Positions 8,064 through 15,571 of a DNA stretch of 64,000 bases are shown here, piece after piece; position 1 is the stretch's first letter; every line of letters begins with the position of its first letter. Both the position numbers and the translations under genes were made by a program. Source of the DNA: Nocardioides jiangxiensis (GTDB lineage: Bacteria; Actinomycetota; Actinomycetes; Propionibacteriales; Nocardioidaceae); the NCBI RefSeq assembly GCF_030580915.1, contig NZ_JAUQTA010000002.1, positions 496,001 to 560,000 of the forward strand, in the 5' to 3' direction. The notes beneath the pieces were generated by a model. That model was not told where the DNA came from. It did not search any database and saw only the letters and a program-made list of their open reading frames with translations.

Positions 8064-9233
8064 ATGGAGAAGATCAACGCGAAGCTGCTGAACTGGGCTT
8101 CGCTCCTCGAGGACAACACGCGGGAGCAGGCGGTGCGGACGGCGACGATGCCGTTCGTCGAGCCGCACCTCGCGCTGATGCCCGACGCCCACCTGGGCCT
8201 CGGCGCCACGGTCGGGTCCGTCATCCCGACGGTCGGCGCGATCATGCCGGCTGCGGTCGGTGTCGACATCGGCTGCGGCATGATCGCGGTGCGGACCCAG
8301 TACGCCGTCGGCGACCTGCCGACCGACCGTCGGCCCCTGCGGGAGGCGATCGAGCGCGCGGTGCCGCTCAGCGCGGGCGCGGCCAACCGGAAGGTGAGCC
8401 GTGAGCACACCGGTCAGCGGCTGCAGGAGCTGACCGTGCTGGCCGAGCAGGCCGGCTTCGACCCGGCGACCTACGCGGCCCGGTGGGAGCTGCAGCTCGG
8501 CACGCTCGGGTCGGGCAACCACTTCATCGAGGTGACGGCCGACGAGCTGAGCCGGGTGTGGCTTTTCCTGCACTCCGGCTCGCGGGGCGTCGGCAACCGG
8601 ATCGCGCAGCGCCACATCAAGGTCGCGCAGGAGTACTGCCGCCGGCACTTCGTCGAGCTGCCCGACCGCGACCTGGCCTACCTGGTCGAGGGCACGGCGG
8701 AGTTCGACGCCTACATCGGCCAGATGCAGTGGGCGCAGCACTACGCGCTGCTCAACCGCGAGGAGATGATGGACCGGGTGGTCCGGCAGCTCTCCGAGTG
8801 GGTCGACGGTGACGTGGAGAGGCTCGAGGAGATCAACTGCCACCACAACTACACCGAGCGGGAGCACCACCTCGGCCGGGACGTGTGGCTGACGCGGAAG
8901 GGTGCGATCAACGCAGCAGCAGGGCGTGACGGCCTGATCCCCGGCTCGATGGGCACGGCGTCGTACGTCGTGCGGGGGCTGGGCAACCCGGCGTCGTTCC
9001 ACTCGGCGCCGCACGGGGCAGGCCGGACGTACTCCCGCTCGGCCGCGCGGCGCACGTTCACCCACGACGAGCTGCGTGCGGCGATGGTGGGCATCGAGTA
9101 CCGCGACACCGACGCATTCATCGACGAGATCCCGGCGGCGTACAAGGACATCGACCAGGTGATGGCGGACGCCGCCGACCTGGTCGAGATCCGGCACACG
9201 CTGCGGCAGCTGGTGAACGTGAAGGGCGACTGA
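8064..9233 (+). CDS. rtcB: RNA-splicing ligase RtcB (3'-phosphate/5'-hydroxyl RNA ligase)
   Basis: GTP- and manganese-dependent RNA ligase of 389 residues, joining 2',3'-cyclic-phosphate or 3'-phosphate ends to 5'-OH ends. Visible motifs are PDAHLG (40-45), GVDIGCGM with the metal ligands Asp68 and Cys71, GSGNHFIE near 152, HNY near 263, and HGAGR with the predicted guanylated His317. This is the short (about 390 aa) bacterial form. No archease or rtcA is adjacent, so the natural substrate is unclear. AAAGGA precedes the ATG, and the leader contains an inverted repeat. A strong bidirectional terminator follows. Confidence 0.94.
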   Translation: MEKINAKLLNWASLLEDNTREQAVRTATMPFVEPHLALMPDAHLGLGATVGSVIPTVGAIMPAAVGVDIGCGMIAVRTQYAVGDLPTDRRPLREAIERAVPLSAGAANRKVSREHTGQRLQELTVLAEQAGFDPATYAARWELQLGTLGSGNHFIEVTADELSRVWLFLHSGSRGVGNRIAQRHIKVAQEYCRRHFVELPDRDLAYLVEGTAEFDAYIGQMQWAQHYALLNREEMMDRVVRQLSEWVDGDVERLEEINCHHNYTEREHHLGRDVWLTRKGAINAAAGRDGLIPGSMGTASYVVRGLGNPASFHSAPHGAGRTYSRSAARRTFTHDELRAAMVGIEYRDTDAFIDEIPAAYKDIDQVMADAADLVEIRHTLRQLVNVKGD

Positions 9234-9246
9234 GCCCGAAACGACG

Positions 9247-9292
9247 AAGGGGTGGGCTCCCCGTCAGCCACGTGACGAGGAGCCCACCCCTT
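9247..9292. terminator. bidirectional terminator between rtcB and carbonic anhydrase
   Basis: AAGGGGTGGGCTCC and GGAGCCCACCCCTT form a perfect 14-bp stem, between two convergent stops 73 bp apart. The arms give A-rich/T-rich ends in both directions. Confidence 0.88.
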
Positions 9293-9306
9293 GCGTGTGC
9301 CGGGGG

Positions 9307-9801
9307 TCAGACCTTCTGCTCGAGCAGGCCGCTGTCGACGTCGTAGACGAAGCCGCCGACCTTGACGGTGTCCGGGATCAGCGGGTGGGCCTGGACGCGG
9401 CGCACGTCGGCGACGAGCGACTCGGCCTGGCCGTTGGTGACCGGCAGGGTGAGCCACGAGGTGTCCTGGCCGGCCGAGGCGTCGAGGCGCTCGCGCAGGA
9501 CCTCCTCGCTGTTGCTGGCCACGGCGCAGCGCGTGTGGGGGACGACGAGGATGCGGTCGACCTTGAGCATGTGCACCGCGACGACGAGCGCGTCGAGGGT
9601 GAGGTCGTCGACGCGGCCGCCGGGGTTGCGGAGGATCTTCGCGTCGCCCGGCTTGAGGCCGAGCAGCCCGAGCGGGTCGATGCGGGAGTCCATGCAGGTC
9701 ACGATCGCGACACCCGCGTGCGCGATGCCGTCGAAGCCCGAGAACTGGAAGTCCGCGGCGTACGCCTTGTTGGCGGCCAGGAGGTCATCGAAGTCGTTCA
9801 T
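9307..9801 (-). CDS. beta-class carbonic anhydrase
   Basis: A zinc enzyme of 164 residues interconverting CO2 and bicarbonate. CMDSR (Cys36, Asp38, Arg40) and HTRC (His89, Cys92) supply the zinc ligands and the Asp-Arg dyad of beta-carbonic anhydrases. The small size and RNPGGRV loop match the compact actinobacterial type. The ATG at 9801 is chosen because a TAGTTT -10 box lies 7 nt upstream, making the transcript leaderless; the longer frame upstream would start inside the promoter. It stands alone, and ends at the shared terminator with rtcB. Confidence 0.93.
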   Translation of the reverse strand: MNDFDDLLAANKAYAADFQFSGFDGIAHAGVAIVTCMDSRIDPLGLLGLKPGDAKILRNPGGRVDDLTLDALVVAVHMLKVDRILVVPHTRCAVASNSEEVLRERLDASAGQDTSWLTLPVTNGQAESLVADVRRVQAHPLIPDTVKVGGFVYDVDSGLLEQKV

Positions 9802-9808
9802 GGTCAGG

Positions 9809-9814
9809 AAACTA
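9809..9814 (-). promoter_or_regulatory. -10 box of the carbonic anhydrase gene (leaderless)
   Basis: TAGTTT on the minus strand, 7 nt before the ATG at 9801. Confidence 0.5.
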
Positions 9815-9907
9815 ACGGACCGCACATGTCGGGCACATTGCCTGGTTCGCACGGTGGTACGTCGACCTCAGCACTTGAAAACCAGTTCAACTGCCCGGCG
9901 CGGCCAC

Positions 9908-9913
9908 TAGCGT
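9908..9913 (+). promoter_or_regulatory. -10 box of the esterase gene (leaderless)
   Basis: TAGCGT, 6 nt before the GTG at 9920; no ribosome binding site. Confidence 0.55.
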
Positions 9914-9919
9914 GCGCCC

Positions 9920-10705
9920 GTGGGCCTGACACGACGCGGACTGCTGACCCTGGGGGTGACCGGCACGGCGGTGGTCGCCGGTGCGGGGGCGCTCGTCGAG
10001 GCCGATCGTGTCCCCGGCGTCCGCCACCACCGGCTCGAGCACGGCACGCTGCGAGGCTCGGGCTGGTGGATCAGCCGGCCCGCCGGCGGTGGCGATCAGG
10101 TCCCGGTGGTGATCGCCCTGCACGGCGCCTACAACGACGCCGACCAGTGGCGTCGGAAGGTCGCCGTCGACGAGGTCCACGCCGCCTCCGGCGCCCGCTT
10201 CGCGATCGCGGGCATCGACGGCGGCGAGCACGACTACTGGCACCCGCGCGCCGCCGGTCGGGACCCGCGTGCCCTGGTCCTCGACCACTTCCTGCCCCTG
10301 CTCGAGCAGAAGGGCCTGGACGTGTCACGACCCGCCTGGCTGGGCTGGTCCATGGGCGGCTACGGCGCGCTCGTGCTCGCCACGGAGGTACGCCGTTCGG
10401 GTCCGGTCGTCGCGACGAGCCCCGCGCTGTGGTCGCGCTACGCCGACACCGCCCCCGGCGCCTACGACGGCGCGAGCGACTTCGCGCGGTGGTCCGTCCT
10501 CGGCAACCGGCGGCGGCTCACCGACCTGTCGCACCTGGCCGTGCGGGTCGACTGCGGCGAGCGCGACCCGTTCGTGCCCGGCGTGCAGGAGCTGCACCGC
10601 GAGCTGCCCTCGGCAGGCGTCCACTGGCGGCCCGGGGCACACGACGCGGCCTACTGGAGGAAGGTGCTGCCCGCTCAGCTGAGGTGGCTGGACGCACGCG
10701 TCTGA
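9920..10705 (+). CDS. Tat-exported alpha/beta-hydrolase (esterase family)
   Basis: A protein of 261 residues with a twin-arginine signal (TRRGLLTLG at 4-12, then a hydrophobic stretch to about 25), so it is exported folded. The hydrolase domain has the oxyanion HGAYN near 68, a GWSMGG nucleophile elbow (Ser144), a likely acid Asp216 (GERDPF) and His241. It resembles the S-formylglutathione hydrolase/mycolyltransferase-like esterase group; the substrate is unknown. The GTG start fits the leaderless spacing. Its end overlaps the convergent MFS gene by 31 bp. Confidence 0.8.
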   Translation: MGLTRRGLLTLGVTGTAVVAGAGALVEADRVPGVRHHRLEHGTLRGSGWWISRPAGGGDQVPVVIALHGAYNDADQWRRKVAVDEVHAASGARFAIAGIDGGEHDYWHPRAAGRDPRALVLDHFLPLLEQKGLDVSRPAWLGWSMGGYGALVLATEVRRSGPVVATSPALWSRYADTAPGAYDGASDFARWSVLGNRRRLTDLSHLAVRVDCGERDPFVPGVQELHRELPSAGVHWRPGAHDAAYWRKVLPAQLRWLDARV

Positions 10706-12381
10706 TCCGCGCCGCCCCGCAGCACCAGGAGGGCGACCACGGCCGCGGCGGCACAGCACACGGCCGCGCCGGCGAAGACGGTCTGCTCCTGGACGAGCGC
10801 CGCGGCGGCAGGGGAGCGCCCGGCCTCGACCGCGATGTGGAAGCGGTGCAGCCCGACCGCGGTCAGGGCGGAGAGGCCCACCAGCATGCCGATCATCCGC
10901 GCGACGACGGCCAGTGCCGCGCTCACGCCGTGGGCGTCCGCCGGCGTGTGGGCCAGCAGCGAGGTCGTCACCGGAGCGAGTGCGAGACCGAACCCGACGC
11001 CGGCCAGCACCAGCGCAGCCGTCGGCGTGACCACGCTGTCGAGGGAGGAGTCGTCCCAGCGGGTCATCAGCGCGAAGCCGCAGGCGGCCGCGACGAGCCC
11101 GGTCGCCGCCACCCAGGCCGCCCCGAAGCGGCGCGTCGCGAGCCCGCCGGCCCAGGCCCCGACGGGCAGGGCCGCCAGGAAGCGCACGAGCACGAGCGCC
11201 GCCATCAGCTGCGACTCCGGATAGCGCGTCGTGCGCGCGAAGATCGGGATGTCGACCAGGGCTGCGATCAGCGCGGCGCCGACGAGGAAGCTGACCACCA
11301 GCGCGCCCCAGGCGGGGCGCTCGCGCAGGCTGCGCGGGTCGACCAGCGGCCGTGGCGACCGGCCCAGGTGCACCGCGAGCGCGACCAGCGCGACCGCGGC
11401 GCCGAGGAGGTACCAGTGGCCCTCCGGGGCGAAGAGCTGCACGGCAGGGTCGGCGGTCGCGAAGGCGAGCACGATCCCGCCGAGCACGGTCGCGATCAGC
11501 AGGGCGCCGAGGACGTCCGCCTGGCGCAGCGCCCCCACCCATGCCCGTACGTCGACCAGGGGACGCCGCGCGAAGGTGCAGCGCAGCAGCAGCGCGACGA
11601 GGGCGCCGACCACCGCGAGGCCCAGGGGAGTGGTCCAGTCGGAGTCGCCGGCGTACGGGATGAAGAGCCGGCCCCAGAACAGGTCGCGCTGCAGCGACGA
11701 CGGGCGGAGGACGAGCACGATGTAGCTGGCTCCGGCGAGGCCGAGCGCCGCGAGGCCGAGCCAGTCGAGGGAACCCAGGCCGGCGCGAGCGCGTGCACCG
11801 TCCGCGGGCACCTCGGAGCCGGCGAGCACGCGCAGTGCGACCAGCAGGGCCACCGCGACGACCACGTTGAGCAGGAAGATCGCCTGCCAGAACCACACGG
11901 CCAGCACGACCGCGCCCAGCAGCGGGCCCAGCACGCTGCCGATCTCCTGCACCGCCGAGACGACGCCGAGCGGCACGGCGCGGCGCGACGGGGGATAGAG
12001 GTCGGCGACGAGAGCCAGCGTCGCAGGGACGAGGCCGCCGCCCCCGACACCCTGGATGAACCGCCCGGCCACCATCGAGCCGAAGTCGGCCGAGAAGGCG
12101 GTCACGAACGAGCCGACCGCGAAGATGCCCAGGCACAGCACCAGCACCGGCAGCCGACCACGGAGGTCGGCGAGCCGGCCGATCAGCGGCAGCATCGCGA
12201 CGTAGCCGAGCAGGAAGCCGGAGACGATCGGTGCCGCACGCTGCAGCTCGGTGACGGGGATCTGCTGCGTCGCCATCATGTCGGGCAGCGCGAGCACCAC
12301 GACATAGGTGTCGGCGGCCGCGAAGGCGACCGCGACGGCCGCCATCGCCAGCAGCGCCGACGGACGACGCGAGCCGGTCAC
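10675..12381 (-). CDS. MFS transporter, P55 (Rv1410)-like partner of the LprG-type lipoprotein
   Basis: A 14-helix major facilitator of 568 residues, with motif A-like GRLADLRGR near 68 and the DHA2-type layout. A long external loop follows helix 7 (about 230-250). Its GTG start overlaps by 4 nt the stop of an LprG/LppX-type lipoprotein, the same order as lprG-p55 in mycobacteria, where the pair moves triacylglycerol and lipoglycans to the outer envelope. The function here is inferred from that arrangement; a general drug exporter remains possible. Third gene of the parC operon. Its 3' end overlaps the convergent esterase. Confidence 0.82.
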   Translation of the reverse strand: MTGSRRPSALLAMAAVAVAFAAADTYVVVLALPDMMATQQIPVTELQRAAPIVSGFLLGYVAMLPLIGRLADLRGRLPVLVLCLGIFAVGSFVTAFSADFGSMVAGRFIQGVGGGGLVPATLALVADLYPPSRRAVPLGVVSAVQEIGSVLGPLLGAVVLAVWFWQAIFLLNVVVAVALLVALRVLAGSEVPADGARARAGLGSLDWLGLAALGLAGASYIVLVLRPSSLQRDLFWGRLFIPYAGDSDWTTPLGLAVVGALVALLLRCTFARRPLVDVRAWVGALRQADVLGALLIATVLGGIVLAFATADPAVQLFAPEGHWYLLGAAVALVALAVHLGRSPRPLVDPRSLRERPAWGALVVSFLVGAALIAALVDIPIFARTTRYPESQLMAALVLVRFLAALPVGAWAGGLATRRFGAAWVAATGLVAAACGFALMTRWDDSSLDSVVTPTAALVLAGVGFGLALAPVTTSLLAHTPADAHGVSAALAVVARMIGMLVGLSALTAVGLHRFHIAVEAGRSPAAAALVQEQTVFAGAAVCCAAAAVVALLVLRGGADQTRASSHLS

Positions 12382-13073
12382 GGGGCGGTGATCTCCTTGG
12401 AGACGTCGTACTTCTTCAGCGAGACGGTGTAGGTCGCGTCCGGCTCGCCCGCGTAGAAGGCGCCGGTGAGCTCGACGGTGCGCAGGTAGCCCTCGGAGTC
12501 GACCTCGTAGCGCGCCTTGAAGTCACCTGCACCCATGCCGAGGACCTTCTGGATCTGGCTTCCGGTGAGGACGCCGGTGTACTCGGTGAGCACGTCCTTG
12601 TTGTCCTCGCCGCCACGCACGGTGTCGCCCTCGTCGAGCTGGGTCGTCTCGGCGATCAGGTCGCTCACGCCGCCGTCGGCCGCGAGCAGCGCACCCGGGT
12701 CGGGCACGCCGTACTGCGCGGGTTCGATCTTCTTGAAGCCGGGGCCGAGCAGGTCGTTCTTGATCCAGACCTTGCCGCCGGTGGCGACCACCTGCGCGGA
12801 CGTGCTCAGTCCGAGCGCCTTGATCTGCAGTGTCCCCTCGAAGGCGTCGGGCTTCACCGCGGTGCCCTCGCCGCCGACCAGCACGAAGCCGTTGCCCTGG
12901 TCCGGGAGCCCGGCCGAGGTCAGCAGCAGCTCGACGCCGGAGGTGGCGTCCAGCTTGTCCGCGGCGGTCTCCATGACCTTCTGCGGCGTCGCTCCGGCGG
13001 GCTTGGCCGTGTCGGACGAGCAGGCGGGCAGCAGGAGCAGGGACGCGGCGATCGCCGCGGTCAGGACGCGCAT
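12378..13073 (-). CDS. LprG/LppX-type lipoprotein
   Basis: A lipoprotein of 231 residues. The signal peptide ends in the lipobox LLPACSS with Cys18 as the acylated residue. The mature part matches the LppX_LprAFG fold: an N-terminal helix followed by a half-barrel of antiparallel strands with a lipid-binding cavity (typical GKVWIKN and YTGVLTG segments). It begins 4 nt after parC and overlaps the MFS start by 4 nt, so it is co-transcribed with both. By analogy with mycobacterial LprG it would carry lipids from the MFS pump; this is not shown here. Confidence 0.85.
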   Translation of the reverse strand: MRVLTAAIAASLLLLPACSSDTAKPAGATPQKVMETAADKLDATSGVELLLTSAGLPDQGNGFVLVGGEGTAVKPDAFEGTLQIKALGLSTSAQVVATGGKVWIKNDLLGPGFKKIEPAQYGVPDPGALLAADGGVSDLIAETTQLDEGDTVRGGEDNKDVLTEYTGVLTGSQIQKVLGMGAGDFKARYEVDSEGYLRTVELTGAFYAGEPDATYTVSLKKYDVSKEITAP

Positions 13074-13077
13074 GCGG

Positions 13078-15543
13078 TCAGCCTGCCACAGCGGTGCCGA
13101 GCTGCACGGTGACCGTGGCGGAGCACGCCACGATCGGCTGCGCCAGCGGTACGCCGGACCCGTCGCGCCGCAGGTCGACCTCGGGGAGGTCGACGGGGGC
13201 GCCGCTGGCTGCCGCGGCGCGTGCGGGCGGCTCGCCGGCCCACGCGAAGACCAGCGTGTCCTCGCCCTTGAGGAAGCGGTGGCAGCGGACGCCGCCCGTG
13301 CCGCGACCCTTCGGCGGGTACTCCGTGAACGGGGTGACCTTGACCGAGCCGGCCTCGGTCCCCGGGAGGGCGGTCGAGGAGCCCGAGGCGGTCACCACGA
13401 CGGCGTCGTCGGAGACCGCGCCGAACCAGGCCACCGTGGCCTTGTCGGCGAGGCGGATGCCGGCGATGCCGCCACCGGCACGACCCTGGGGGCGCACGCC
13501 CTCGGCAGCGAAGTGCAGCAGCTGCGCGTCGGAGGTGATGAAGCAGAGCGTCTCGGTGCGGTCGGTCAGCTCCAGCGCGCCGACGACCTCGTCGCCGTCC
13601 TTGAGGCTGATGAACTCCCAGTCGTCCTTGTTGGAGAGGTACTCCGGGTTGACCCGCTTGACGATGCCCTGGCGGGTGCCGACCGCGAGCCCGAGCGAGC
13701 CCTCGGCGAACGAGGTCAGCGCGAGCACGCGCTCGCCCGCCGCCAGCTCGACGAACTCCGAGACGGGCGCCCCGCCGGTCAGGTGCGGGTCGTTGGCCGT
13801 CGACGGCAGCGTCGGGAGGTCGAGGACGCCCAGCTTGATGACGCGGCCCTGGGTGGTCAGCAGGCCGATCTCACCACGCGCGGTCGCCCGGACGGCGGAG
13901 ACCACCACGTCGTGCTTGCCGCGAGGTCCGCCCTGGCCCGGCGCGTCGGCCGACGTCGTACGGGCGAGGAGGCCGGAGGAGGAGAGGTAGACGAAGCACG
14001 GGTCGTCGGCCACCTCCAGCGGCACGGCGCTGGTGACGGCGACCCCCGCCGACTCCAGGAGCACGGTGCGGCGCGGGGTGCCGTAGGTCTTGGCGACCTC
14101 CGCGAGCTCGTCGGAGACGACCTTCCGGAGCAGCTTCTCGTCGGCCAGGATCGCGTCGAGCTCCTCGATCGTGCGCCGCAGGTCCTCCTGCTCCTTCTCC
14201 AGCTCGAGGCGGCTGAACTTGGTCAGGCGGCGCAGCGGCATGTCGAGGATGTAGTCGGCCTGCACCTCCGACAGCTCGAAGATGTCGATGAGGCGCTCCT
14301 TGGCGGCCGCCGCGTTGTCCGAGGACCGGATCACCTGGATGACCTCGTCGATGTCGAGGATCGCGATCAGGAGGCCCTCGACCAGGTGCAGCCGGTCGGC
14401 TGCCTTGCCGCGGCGGAACGCCGAGCGACGGCGTACGACGTCGAAGCGGTGCCCGAGGAAGACCTCGAGCAGCTCCTTGAGCCCGAGCGTGCGCGGCTGG
14501 CCCTCGACGAGGCAGACCGCGTTGATCGAGAAGGACTCCTCGAGCGGAGTCTGCTTGTAGAGCTGCTCGAGGATCGCCTCGGGGTGGAAGCCGTTCTTGA
14601 CCTCGATGACCAGCCGCGTCGGGTTGGCCATGTCGGAGAGGTCCTTGACGTCGGAGATGCCCTGCAGCTTCTTCGCCTGGACGAGGGACTTCATCCGCTC
14701 GACGACCTTCTCGATGCCGACGTTGTAGGGCATCTCGGTGACGACGATCGCCTTCTTGCGCCCCATCGTCTCGACCCGCGCCGTGGCCCGCATCTTGAAG
14801 GAGCCGCGGCCGGTCTCGTAGGCGTCGCGGATGCCGTCGAGGCCGATGATCTTGCCGCCGGTCGGCAGGTCCGGCCCGGGGATGAAGCGCATCAGGTCGT
14901 CGACCGACGCCTTCGGGTGGGTGATCAGGTGGCGCAGTGCCTGGACCGTCTCGACCAGGTTGTGGGGTGCCATGTTCGTCGCCATGCCGACCGCGATGCC
15001 GGTCGTGCCGTTGACGACGAGGTTCGGAAGAGCGGACGGGAGCACGGTGGGCTCCAGCTCGCGGCTGTCGTAGTTGGGCTTGAAGTCGACGGTGTCCTCG
15101 TCGATGGAGGCGGTCATCGCCAGCGCCGCCGGCGACATCCGCGCCTCGGTGTAACGCATCGCGGCCGGGCCGTTGTCGGGCGAGCCGAAGTTGCCGTGGC
15201 CGTCGATGAACGGCACGCGCATCGACCAGGGCTGCGCCATGCGGACCATCGCGTCGTAGATCGCGGAGTCGCCGTGCGGGTGCAGGCGACCCATGACCTC
15301 GCCGACCACGCGGGCGCTCTTGACGTGGCCGCGGTCGGGCCGCAGGCCCATGTCGTTCATCGTGTAGAGGATGCGTCGCTGCACCGGCTTGAGGCCGTCG
15401 CGCGCGTCGGGGAGGGCGCGCGAGTAGATGACGGAGTAGGCGTACTCGAGGAACGACGAGCGCATCTCGTCGCGGACGTCGATGTCGAGGATGTGCTCCT
15501 CGAAGTCCTCAGGGGGCGGTGCGGGGGTGCTGCGGCGTGCCAT
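13078..15543 (-). CDS. parC: DNA topoisomerase IV subunit A (ParC)
   Basis: Breakage-reunion subunit of a type IIA topoisomerase, 821 residues. The winged-helix domain is intact: [12 protein letters not shown] (49-60), [29 protein letters not shown] (78-106), and the catalytic Arg130-Tyr131 in [11 protein letters not shown]. The C-terminal beta-pinwheel lacks a proper GyrA box, with [11 protein letters not shown] at the place of the QRGGKG-type motif, supporting ParC rather than GyrA. The ATG at 15543 has GGGAGA about 10 nt upstream. It is divergent from the Pat-like gene with only 28 bp between starts, and leads an operon with the lipoprotein and MFS genes. Confidence 0.92.
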   Translation of the reverse strand: MARRSTPAPPPEDFEEHILDIDVRDEMRSSFLEYAYSVIYSRALPDARDGLKPVQRRILYTMNDMGLRPDRGHVKSARVVGEVMGRLHPHGDSAIYDAMVRMAQPWSMRVPFIDGHGNFGSPDNGPAAMRYTEARMSPAALAMTASIDEDTVDFKPNYDSRELEPTVLPSALPNLVVNGTTGIAVGMATNMAPHNLVETVQALRHLITHPKASVDDLMRFIPGPDLPTGGKIIGLDGIRDAYETGRGSFKMRATARVETMGRKKAIVVTEMPYNVGIEKVVERMKSLVQAKKLQGISDVKDLSDMANPTRLVIEVKNGFHPEAILEQLYKQTPLEESFSINAVCLVEGQPRTLGLKELLEVFLGHRFDVVRRRSAFRRGKAADRLHLVEGLLIAILDIDEVIQVIRSSDNAAAAKERLIDIFELSEVQADYILDMPLRRLTKFSRLELEKEQEDLRRTIEELDAILADEKLLRKVVSDELAEVAKTYGTPRRTVLLESAGVAVTSAVPLEVADDPCFVYLSSSGLLARTTSADAPGQGGPRGKHDVVVSAVRATARGEIGLLTTQGRVIKLGVLDLPTLPSTANDPHLTGGAPVSEFVELAAGERVLALTSFAEGSLGLAVGTRQGIVKRVNPEYLSNKDDWEFISLKDGDEVVGALELTDRTETLCFITSDAQLLHFAAEGVRPQGRAGGGIAGIRLADKATVAWFGAVSDDAVVVTASGSSTALPGTEAGSVKVTPFTEYPPKGRGTGGVRCHRFLKGEDTLVFAWAGEPPARAAAASGAPVDLPEVDLRRDGSGVPLAQPIVACSATVTVQLGTAVAG

Positions 15544-15558
15544 GGGGGCAGTCTCCCG

Positions 15559-15564
15559 TAGATT
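15559..15564 (+). promoter_or_regulatory. -10 box of the GNAT/acyl-CoA synthetase gene (leaderless)
   Basis: TAGATT, 7 nt before the GTG at 15572, inside the 28-bp gap to parC. The same hexamer stands before parE. Confidence 0.55.
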
Positions 15565-15571
15565 TCTCCCC

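Noticed and set aside
9295..12432. Very long open frame on the + strand, over 1,000 codons
   Set aside because: It lies antisense to carbonic anhydrase and the MFS gene, and its translation is a low-complexity Arg/Gly/Glu/His mix, the usual mirror frame in GC-rich DNA.
12517..15561. Open frame of about 1,000 codons opposite parC
   Set aside because: Antisense to an intact parC and lprG-type gene; composition (RRGDLDE-rich) is that of a shadow frame.
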